In this document: piece after piece, positions 37,301 through 47,500 of the stretch
How positions within the stretch are numbered: the first letter of the stretch is position 1
Layout of the letters: every line of letters starts with the position of its first letter
Source: Bugula neritina
Lineage: Eukaryota > Bryozoa > Gymnolaemata > Cheilostomatida > Bugulidae
Direction: 5' to 3'
Assembly (NCBI GenBank): GCA_964035545.1
Contig: OZ037766.1
Coordinates: 1,898,501-1,962,500, forward strand
Length of the DNA stretch: 64,000 bases
The notes under the pieces: model-generated
Seen by the model: only the letters and a program-made list of their open reading frames with translations
What the model was told of the DNA's origin: nothing
Database searches by the model: none
Program-made: the position numbers and the translations under genes

Positions 37301-39866
37301 AGCTTAGTATAGCTGCAGAATGCACTTTCCTTACTTAGTATAGCTGCAGAATACACTCCCTCACTTAGTATTGCTGCAGAATGCACCTCCCCTCACTTAG
37401 TATTGCTGCAGAATGCACCTCCCCTCACTTCATATTGTAGACTGAGGAAGAGGTGAACACGCTGAAGCAGGTTTTGGCCTCCAAACAGAAAAGAGTTACG
37501 GATTTGAGAAGGCTGTTGGGTATTGGGATTGTCTCGAAAATCTCTAAAGACGTGAATCAGGGCATCAGTAGACTCTCTGAGTCGGAAGTGTAAGTGAAAT
37601 ATCAACTATGAACGAGTGAGTAGATGTAAGTGAAATATCAACTATGAAAGAGTGAGTAGATGTAAGTGAAATAGTAACTATTAACCAACATGCTGGTGTA
37701 ACATTAAGGATTACAGTTTTATAATACGGGTTTGTCGTGTTAGTGGATCTGTAGGTAGAAAACATTGGATGAGTCATGGCTAGTTGAGTGTATTTCAACA
37801 CAAACAGAACATGTAAACAAATGTTATAAAGAGAAGGCCTTGCAAATAGATCTCAACATACATTGTATGATTGTTGTAATGTAATGGTATATAAGTGCTA
37901 TGTATAGTTGATGTTCTATGGTCTATGTTGATGATGACAGGGTGATGAAAGCCAACACTGCACTGAAGACAGCCGGAGAAAAAACTAGTGCTGCCTTTTC
38001 CACTGTGGGCAAGAAGTTGGAAGATGTCAAGTGAGTTAATTTCTTATGATAAAGTCATATTGAATAAACGTAGTGTCTGCTTGCTGGAACAGCTCTAATG
38101 TTGAAGAGTTTTTGTGTTTTAATTGAAATTGTAGCAGTTTATACTTGCATAGACAAACTCATTGTTGTATTATGTAGTTTCTGTAGATATTGCACACATA
38201 AGGAGTTTCACAGCTTGAGCTTCTAATCTATGCCAGTCTGATTTTCTCACTGGAGATTGTAGATTTTTATTCAATTCTTATTTTCTCGTTTTTCTGTTAC
38301 AGGAATTCAGAGTTTGTGAAGTCATTTGAAGAGAAAGTAGGCCACGCCTACGACAGCGTAAAGGTATATACCTGAGGCTGCGGTTACAGTTTGCACCTAA
38401 TTTGTTTCCGCTGCAGTTTACACTTTCATTCCTTTTACTACACTATTGTGACTCATCATAGCAGCTGGTTTGGGTTTTATTAAACTCTTGTTCAGATTTA
38501 GTACTATGACAAGGACCATATCTGGCAATATGCACTTCTGCTAACTATTCTTATGGTGATCTAAGTTATGCTTATCAAAAGACAAAGGCGTTAATTTCTA
38601 CACACCCTTCACGTTATTAGTGTAGTGTATGAATGCTATGTCTCAGCATGTTGAGTGTAGTAACAGAATATATAGCTTACATCACTCTTTGTACTGTTAG
38701 TTACAGTTTTGTTTGTTTGTGCATGTAGCAAGAATGGAGCAAGCAGGTAATTTGGCTAGATGTGCTATAATAACCTACCAGACTATTAGCCCTTTTAATT
38801 GTTGTCATTGATGTAATATTTCAGTGCTGTTTCTTATGTTAGGAGTTGTGCTGCTAATGTAACAAACACTGAATAGTAGAAACAACTCCTACTTTATCAT
38901 CTAACCACTTTATTCATAAAACTTTATTTATAATTGAAAATATTTTCAATTAAAATAATGAGAATCTACTTTAAAATGATATTAATTTCAGCGACACATC
39001 GGATTTAAATTTATTGTTCTTTTGAAAGTATGTTTGGCAAATGAAAGGCGGATTTTTGTAAAATTAGTTTAAATTCAAGTTCATTATTATAAATATAATT
39101 CAACTGTACAAACTTTAAATTAGATTTTTAGAGTAAATTTTTCTTAAGAATACCAAAAAGCAGTTTTCTATATTATAATTTCAAAGTGATGATAAAACTT
39201 CTCTGTTAAAAACAGAAAATGCTTATGAATAATGCCTGCAGTCACTAAAATGTTGGTGTTTGGAAAATTTCCAATTTAAACTAGACGCATGTCAAGTGAT
39301 GCCCATCCAATCTCCTATTTGTTTTGTTGCCAGAAATCTAAGTCTCTGTTTGCTATTAGCAACGGGCCGGTGAGTGTAGCTGTTGTAATCTCACACCTGT
39401 CCTAGAGTGTCATCATTGCTTATAGTGTTTTTGTAACTCTACTGTTTACTATGCCATGTTCACCCTCTCTATATGAGTTGCCTTTCATTGCACTTTTCCA
39501 TCTCTTGGAGTGAATTTTGTCAACTTTAATATATTCGACAAACGAGCGAAATATCACAATTTAGTAGCATTGTTGCGAGCTACATTTTATGCTTCAAATA
39601 TTACACTTTTATTAATTTATATATTCTTTAAATGCAGAAGTCTTTCCCCAAATGATATATTTTCGCATTAATTTGATGCTAGATATATAGTTTCCAGGTG
39701 TTTCCTGCTGTTGTTACTACTTGAGATCAATATTTTAGTGCTCCGTGTTCCAATATGTTAATCTCTTTTATCTCAGGCTAAAGTTGGAGGGAATAAACCT
39801 GCTGCTGCTGCCGAGGTTCCACCAACCGAGTCTGGGGAAGGGGCAGGTGCTGAATCCACCCAGTAG
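34329..39866 (+). CDS. TPD52: TPD52-family (tumour protein D52-like) coiled-coil protein
   Basis: Eight exons: 34329-34377, 36340-36425, 37441-37589, 37941-38030, 38303-38363, 38729-38746, 39334-39369 and 39777-39866; 192 residues, all phases consistent. It begins MESAESPSQPEVSMNS. The coiled coil spans about residues 30-73 (EEVNTLKQVLASKQKR, then TDLRRLLGIG). The family signatures follow: ALKTAGEKTSAAFSTVGKKL, EDVKNSEFVKSFEEKVG and KVGGNKPAA. TPD52 proteins form homo- and heteromers through the coiled coil and act in membrane trafficking and lipid storage. Two microexons of 18 nt (QEWSKQ) and 36 nt (KSKSLFAISNGP), both phase 0, lie where vertebrate family members have alternatively spliced inserts, so either can be skipped without a frame change. 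An AATAAA lies at 40201. Confidence 0.92.
36190..36241. repeat. 18-bp tandem repeat in TPD52-like intron 1
   Basis: Three copies of CACAGTATATATACTTAT about 100 bp upstream of the exon 36340-36425 acceptor. Confidence 0.9.
37308..37440. repeat. About 30-bp tandem repeat ending at the exon 3 acceptor
   Basis: Four to five copies of a unit containing CTTAGTATTGCTGCAGAATG run directly up to the splice acceptor at 37440. The last, partial copy (CTTCATATTGTAG) supplies the acceptor AG itself. Confidence 0.9.
37590..37672. repeat. 36-bp tandem repeat copying the exon 3 splice donor
   Basis: The sequence from the donor (GTAAGTGAAATATCAACTAT) is repeated at 37590, 37626 and, partly, 37662, giving three GTAAGT donors in a row. 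Use of the second or third would put a TAA in frame at once. Confidence 0.93.
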
Positions 39867-40200
39867 AGGCTCCCAACATTCTACATAGCCTTCTCTCTAT
39901 AACAGTGGCTCAACAAAAATTCCGAGAACCGGTTGTTAGAGCTTAGCTCGAAGACTTCATCGCATTATTTTATAAACTAAAATCTCAACTTATTTAGATT
40001 TACACTAATTTGTTTATACTTGTAACAGGTTCTAGTCTTTTAACATAATTTGGGATTGCAAGGTTTATGGCTTATGTTAAATTTTCATGTTGTTGCTTTC
40101 TAACGAGCAGTCTTGTAATGAGTATGCAATGTAGTTCTAGTAATCTACTAAACAGCACTAAAGAATCTTTTCTAGATCACATTATTTTTATTTAACTATA

Positions 40201-40217
40201 AATAAAATGTTTTTATT
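40201..40217. other. Overlapping convergent poly(A) signals
   Basis: AATAAA at 40201-40206 on the plus strand serves the TPD52-like gene, and TTTATT at 40212-40217 (AATAAA on the minus strand) serves the membrane-protein gene ending at 40499. The two signals are 11 bp apart, so the 3' UTRs probably abut or overlap. Confidence 0.5.
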
Positions 40218-40498
40218 TATTAATTTAATCATTTATTTTGAAAATAACACTGCTACATTTGCATCCATTCATGCTAAAAACAACACAACTATGTTCAGAC
40301 TAAAAGAAAACTCAAAAATTATGTTTGTGTGTATAAATTTCTTTATAAATTATTAACTTATTTAAAACTACAAAAAGAGCAAAACAACAAAATAGCTAAA
40401 CTGGCAGTTTATATTTAATAGAATTGAAACAAGCAAAACAATCATCTGTCACACCTTGAAACTGCATTGACTATAGAAACCCAGAGGTCAAAAATACC

Positions 40499-41529
40499 TC
40501 AATCTACTTGGTTAACATCTGTAGGCTCGCCCAAGTATTCCTTTCCCAACCAAAACATGTAGGCGACAACTCCTACGCCTGTAAGGCACCTGAGGATCTG
40601 GGATCTTGGTAGATAGTGTTTAACGTTGGCAAGCACAAGCAAGGTGCCATAATTGAACAACACACTTCCAGTTGCAGATATTAACACTTTCTTGTAGGTT
40701 TCTAGATCCTTCCGTTGATGCACACTCTTATAAATGCACAAGCCAACTCCAACATGAGCCAAGGTAAAGCAGCAATTCTGAACCAATGAGCTTTTGGCTC
40801 CAAATGGTCTAAAATTAACATTTTTACAATAGATGGTCATAGTATTGTCAACATTATTACTAAACAGTGGTATAGATTATTAATCGAAAGACATAGAATT
40901 CGTAGTCACCGTAATTTGGTGTTTGTTATTGTTACCTAATGCAATGTTTTCTAAGGATGTTGATAATAATTCATATTATCATTATGTTAAATCTGTGATA
41001 ATTTTTTTAATTTGCCACCTCTATCACTATGGGAATTGTTATTTATGCTTGCACTTGTGATCGTCATCATGATCATGGTTACAACATCAATTGAATAATA
41101 TCTAATGAATAATGATAACAATTACGAATAACAATAATGATTACTGTTTTGATTTTCACACACCATTTGATTTCATTAGTGGCTGCACCACATTTTCATT
41201 TTGACTTATGATCAAATGATTTAATTTTATGTTTCATTCAATATTAAATTGTTAAACTTAAAGTTAATGCTACAGTTATTGTTAATTATAATATTAATGT
41301 TATACTTATAGTTTTATAACCGTGAGTTTAGTTGATGATTCAATAGAAAAGCTAACCTGTTCAAAATAAGTGGAGACATCAAATTCGTATTAAAAGCCCC
41401 ACAAGAAAAAGCTGCCACATATGGAGCATTGTTAAAGCACAGTGAACAAGCACCAGCGGATTGAGATTGACTTTGAGATTTATCCCTTTGCTCTGAAATA
41501 CCAATGTCACCTTTAGCATGTTGATCCAT
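40499..41529 (-). CDS. Small three-helix membrane protein, family not recognised
   Basis: Two exons (minus): 41529-41357 and 40808-40499, phase 2, giving 160 residues. It starts MDQHAKGDIGISEQRDKSQS. The soluble N-terminal part contains GACSLCFNNAPYVAAFSCGA, with Cys at a CxxC spacing. The exon junction reads LILNRPFGAKSS. Three hydrophobic helices follow at about residues 69-86 (FTLAHVGVGLCIYKSV), 99-120 (VLISATGSVLFNYGTLLVL) and 130-147 (LTGVGVVAYMFWLG), with basic loops between. The intron has a GTTAGC donor. There is no signal peptide, and small size with basic loops would fit an ER or mitochondrial inner-membrane protein, but that is only a guess. It is convergent with the TPD52-like gene. 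Confidence 0.75.
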
Positions 41530-44470
41530 GATTAAAAAATAGATTTGCAAACTAATAACAGCAATATTGTGACAAGCGCAACTTGATAATTGAGCCTAAA
41601 CTGTAAATATTCACATGAATATTATCGTCACTCCTGAATGAAGAAATACTCATGTGGGAGTTGTTACCAAATGCATTAATTCCAAAAACGACATGTTTTG
41701 TACTAACGAGATGTTCTACGCAAACCGTCATATATACGAATTGAACTAAAAATAGGGCTACATGTCTGCACATGCGCTTTTTACAAGAGAAAAGTCCCAG
41801 TCACTTCAACAAAAAACCACTTGGAATAAAGAGCCAAAGTCACATTTGACGTTGACTTCGAGTCATTTAAAATAAAAATTTTAACTGTCGACAAAAATTC
41901 TCAGTTTTGATTTGTGACTCTATGAAATGACCCATTAAAAGTTTTCAGGTAATGGCATGTTGTTATCTTGTTACATTTTTTAATTTCAATTTGACTTTGA
42001 ATTGTGAGTGTAACTTTTGAGTTTGTAAGCTTAAGGCTAAGCTAAAGCCAAAGCAAAGCCTAAAAGTAAAATTTACACTTATAGTTATAGTTATACTTTT
42101 AGCTAGTCATAATCATAATGTTATTAAATTTGAGTTTCGTATTTATATTGAGCGTTATAAAATTAAAATAATTAAATAATTAATAATTATATTTATTGAA
42201 AAAAGTCAAAGTGAAAGTGTAACTCACTAACTGTAACTATAATAAATCTTATACAGCTCTGGCTCATTCACTGATACTCACAGTGGAAGTGACAAGTCAC
42301 ACTAGCAGTAACAGTGTTAGTAGTGAGTAAAACTAGACGTCAGTTAGTTATTCATATTCATATTGATTATTGATATTGTAATTTTCAAATTGTTTATCAA
42401 GTCATAAGCTAGTATTTTAATTTGTGTTATTTGACTTTGTTAGGCTTAAAGTTAATCTTAATGGTTACTGTTATAGTTAAGTTATAGTTAATAAATAATT
42501 AATATTTTTAAAACTTAATGCCATCACTTAGTCTTATAAGTTATACTCAATAAGTTATAGTTATACTATTACTTTATTACCTCAGTTTATTACCTCACTT
42601 GAGGCAGGACTTCCGCAGCAACTGGAATGTCTATACTCTATAGCCATAACGAAACATCTTGAGTCTAGTGATAACTTATATTAGTATTAGTTATAGTATA
42701 AGTATCACTGTATAACTTATACTTATAGTTATTACTAATACTATTAGTAATAGTAATAGTATTAGTACTACTATTGCATTTACTATGGTATTGGTATTAA
42801 ATTTAGTAATGCTTATACTGATCGATTATGACTATTTATTTACGATAAGGGTTTTAAATATTGGTCATACTAATACTAATACTAATACAGTAATAGTAAA
42901 TATAATAGTAATAATTCCAATATTTAGTGTTACTAAACATCAAGTCTAATAATCATTGGTTAAGTATATCCATTTGCAAAAGCTACCAGTGTTTTGCTAT
43001 CTGTGTGTATGATTTCTCCAAAAGATGCTTATATCTAGCAGTTGAAGACGTTTAAATTTATTTTAAAGATGAAAGATTCAAGATTTTTATTGTTTTGAAA
43101 ACCCTTTTTCTAGTATTATTTTTAATTTTGAATTAATTTTTTATTATTTAAGGTTGTTCATATTGTTAAGCTTCAATTGTTCCTACTGTAAGGTTTTTAT
43201 GATATCTATAATACTCAGCCCTGCTCATTTGACTTTATTAAAACTAGAATTATATCTGTTTAACTTGAGAAATGTCACAGCAAAAATAGCTCCCTGGGCA
43301 GTGGCTGAAAATAAAAATATATTTTGAACACATTGCATAATAGTGTTTGATTCACTGTGTCACATTAGAAACACCATTATAAATTTGTGTGTTGTTTTCA
43401 AGTAGTGTAATAGTATCTTCATCTATATATCTGTATTCAAATTATTACTATTGTTTATAAACATATAAATTACTACAAAACAACAACTTCTTGGGCTTGC
43501 TGTTAAACACTGTTATTGTGACAGTTCCAGTTAATATCAGTGTGTGATCCAAGTATGAAGTTGTTCTAAAATAATAATAATTGAATTTCAGTTATGACAT
43601 GTTGGGAATAAAATTTATGTACAAGTCCAACAATATAGGTGTAGCAGTATATGCTAAACTATTTGATTTTTACTACAAGAAATTTTTTTCAGCATTCGTT
43701 ACACGTATGTAGCCCTGCCTGTGTGTAAATTATAATTTTTCCCAGTGTTGGTGCAAGTGTCTTATAGTTATCAGTAGGTTAAACTATTCAAATGTAGGTG
43801 TTGTTAGATAGAATTAATATTTTAAACTCGTAAGTCAAACTGAAATTTAAAATAGCTGAGATATGATAGACTGGGTAAGTCGTAGGAATATTTATATTTT
43901 GTGTCTTATCTTTCTAGATGAATAAGATAAAAATCAATAAAAGTGTTACTGAATTGATCTTCAACTGTAAAAAAAATTTTATTTCAATTTTATATCCTTT
44001 TGCTGTGATTGTAATGTAGTTTAATCACTCATGACTATCAAGTTAAAACCATTATGGTAACTATGGAGATAGGATGGTCATAATAAACTTGATTTGCCAA
44101 CTTTTGCCATTTCAAGCTTGAACTTAGTTTTAAACGAAAACATTTTCAGTTTTCAAGTTGGGCTAGAATTCTGCAATCATATGATAGTACTAGATAATAT
44201 CTGGACCATTATGGTCCAGTTTCAGTTTGTAGTCCCTGTTTGATTGTTATTGAGCTAGTAAGGATTTCTTAGTCATGTCTGGTTTTCCTAGTGTTGTCTG
44301 TCAAAAGGGAGATAAATCTGAACACCAGTTTTTCACTTTAAACTGGTGACTTGAACACCATACGTGTCTCATTACCTTGGGGAGTTGTATGTGTTGACTA
44401 AACACTGGTGTAGTACTTACTGTTCTGTTGTGAATAGAAAATATCAGCAAGACTCTAATCTTTATTATTA
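41530..44470. other. Spacer with degenerate hexamer-like DNA
   Basis: No gene. At about 42000-42920 the sequence is largely built of variants of ACTNAT/AGTNAT/AATAGT blocks without a fixed phase (for example TAGTAATAGTAATAGTATTA). The rest is plain AT-rich DNA. Confidence 0.6.
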
Positions 44471-44502
44471 TCTTGTAAACAGGAGGTGCAACTTCAAGCT
44501 CA

Positions 44503-47500
44503 ATGTTGACCATGAACGCTACTGTCTGTCTGTTTTGTGACTCCGAGTATGGTGACCCACTGCTGCCGTACTACGTTGACAAGGTGGCAGCGCTTTGTCA
44601 CCTTGTCAGTAAAGAGAATCTGCTCAATAAGAAGATGTGTATGAGGTACGTCTCTCTCTCCTTCCTCTCTCCCCCCTTTCTCCTCCCTCTATCCCCCCTC
44701 ACTCTCTCTCCCTCTCTCCTCCCTCTATCCCCCCTCACTCTCTCTCTCTCTCCCCCTCTCTTCCTCTCTCCCTCTCTCCCCCCCCTCTCTCTCTCCCCTC
44801 TCTCTACTATGTAGAGCAACAGCCAATATGTCAAACAATGTCATGTGCTGCAATAAATATTATGACAAAGCTGCCTTCTCTTTCTTATATCCTCCTGCCT
44901 GATAATGCTCTAGTTTTACTGAAATTAAGTGTGCTGAATCAAAGCCACTTTGAGCAATTGGTTTAGCATGGTGATGTCAGGGAGATTATTTGTGTCTTAG
45001 TTTGTTGTGAAGCTATGTAACCCGGCAGAACCCCTCCTGCATTTGTCACAGCACAGCAAGTAAGGGTCTCAGTGTGTTGCAGGTGCAAGCTGAATGTAGA
45101 CATGATAGAGAATGCCCTGAGGCTAAGGGATATAATGGTGGGCTCTCTGAATATGAAGTTAGCTACTTTGAGTAGCAGAGTCGGGGCGGGTGACGTGGCC
45201 TCCCATACCACGCAGGACGCGGCCAACCTCGCTAACCACCTGCCTCCACTCCGAGACTCTCAGACTGGCAGCGAGTGCGTCGAGTCTACAGACGCTGGGA
45301 AAGAAGACGCTGTTTCTACGTCTACACTAGTCAACAGCTCCGGGACTGTCGGCAGCACCCCTGCATTCAACGCGTCGGAAGCTTTAATCAACAGGTGAGG
45401 CCATGTGAAGGTGTAATATTAAAATTATTAGATAATCCGTTGTTTTTTCAGTTCATTTTTAGTCAGTTTTATAGTGTAGAGACAATGTGTTTATAGTGTA
45501 GAGACAATGTGTTTTATAGTGTAGAGACAATGTGTTTTATAGTGTAGAGACAATGTGTTTTATAGTGTAGAGACAATGTGTTTATAGTGTAGAGACAATG
45601 TGTTTTATAGTGTAGAGACAATGTGTTTTATAGTGTAGAGACAATGTGTTTTATAGTGTAGAGATAATGTGTTTTATAGTGTAGAGATAATGTGTTTTAT
45701 AGTGTAGAGATAATGTGTTTTATAGTGTAGAGACAATGTGTTTTATAGTGTAGAGATAATGTGTTTTATAGTGTAGAGATAATGTGTTTTAAGGTACAAA
45801 TTGACTTGCACATGTCATACTTGGTCACTAGACTAAACTCTGTTCCCTTTACCGTATTACTGTATAATGTGTGTATAACACAGTGACAGCTGTGTGTTGG
45901 GTTTACAGACATTTCACTTGGATACTGTTATATGCTGTGCTCTTACTGTACATATGCTATTTCTTGTTGTACAAGCATGCAATGTACAACTTATTATTGT
46001 TGACAGCAACTTATGTTATTGTTAGTTGGTATAATTATATTAAAATAATTACATCCTTTTCACCACCAGAGCTATGAGCAGCCATGTTTCTTAGTAGATA
46101 GCTGTTCCACTTGTTTCCTCTCTTGTTATCTTCTCTTTGTTCTTCTATTCTTTTCTCCTTTGACTGCTATTGTGTTCTTTATACAACTTGGCAGACTATT
46201 TAAATTATATGTTGTATAGTGTAGGCTTGTCATGTAGCAGTCGGTAATATTTATATTCTCTCATCTCAAACCAGAGCATATTATATACTGCATTCATCCA
46301 CCTTAGGCTAGGCATTATCATTTACCCTTCATCTGTATTTTCACTCCGCCCAAATTAATTAATACAAGTTTCATTGTTAATAAATGTTCATAGGTATGAC
46401 TATAATACTATCCAGAAATCATTTCTGTATGTTCAATGCTTGTGACAGTTGCTCCAATAACCCTGGCTCACCAAGGTGTAGCATTTTGTTGTTGAAGCCT
46501 CTGTTTCTCAATGTAGTGTGAATATGTTTGGGGCGTTCACCATGCCACACCTAACCAACGGCTCCTACAGCAACGGAGTGACCCCAGCAGTTAGCCACAG
46601 GACCCACGGCAGACGGATACCAAAGTGCCCCAAGTGCAGCATCAGTCTCAAGACCCGTCCCTACAATGACGCCATGAAGCACATTCACAAGTGAGTCTAC
46701 GCTTACCAGTGACTACTGGGTACTGTGGGTACTATGTACTGTGATACTGGCTGGTAAGAGTGATACTGAGTAGTTATACTGACTTACGGTGAGTTACACT
46801 GACTGATAATAGTGATACTGAGAGTGAGTAGTGATACTGAGTACTGAGAGTGAATACTTAGTACTGAGAGTGAGTAGTGATACTGAGTACTGAAAGTGAG
46901 TAGTGACAGTGAATACTAAGTACTGAGAGTGAGTAGGGAGTACTGACTAGTGACTAGTGATAATGAGTACTGTGTGACTCTAACTAACATAAAATATAAT
47001 ATTCAAAGGTACTGAAGCCGGCGGCCATATTGAGTTCATCTTCAGCTAGTCTCATTGTTGTGCTACATCTTTTTATTGTTAGTTTAGTGTGTCGAGTGAA
47101 ACATGCAGTTTTGTTATTACAGTTAATGCTTGTGGTATTGAGTTACCTTCTTCATCCTTTATCTCCATTGTATATAATTTGTTGTTTAATTTTATTCTAC
47201 TGGTTTTATTATACTGCCTGGTGGTATGCTAATGCATTGCTGGCACTCAGCTATACGCTACTGCCTCAGTGCCCTGCTCTATCCCTGGTCCTGCCCCCCT
47301 ACTCTATCCCTGGTCCTGCCCTCTACACTATCCCTGGTCCTCCCCCTACACTGCCTCCCTACACTGCCCCTGCCCTCTACAGGCAGTATATTCTTGCTAT
47401 TATTCAAAAGGATATATTACTATGAATAAGTAGATATTGAATACCATGTAATGAGGAAAATAATGGTATAACTCAGTCTGGGTGAATCAGTGTTTTTAGC

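Noticed and set aside
47030-47425. 131-codon hydrophobic plus-strand frame
   Set aside because: Lies in intron 3 of the zinc-finger gene, ends in a C-rich tandem repeat and has no recognisable family.
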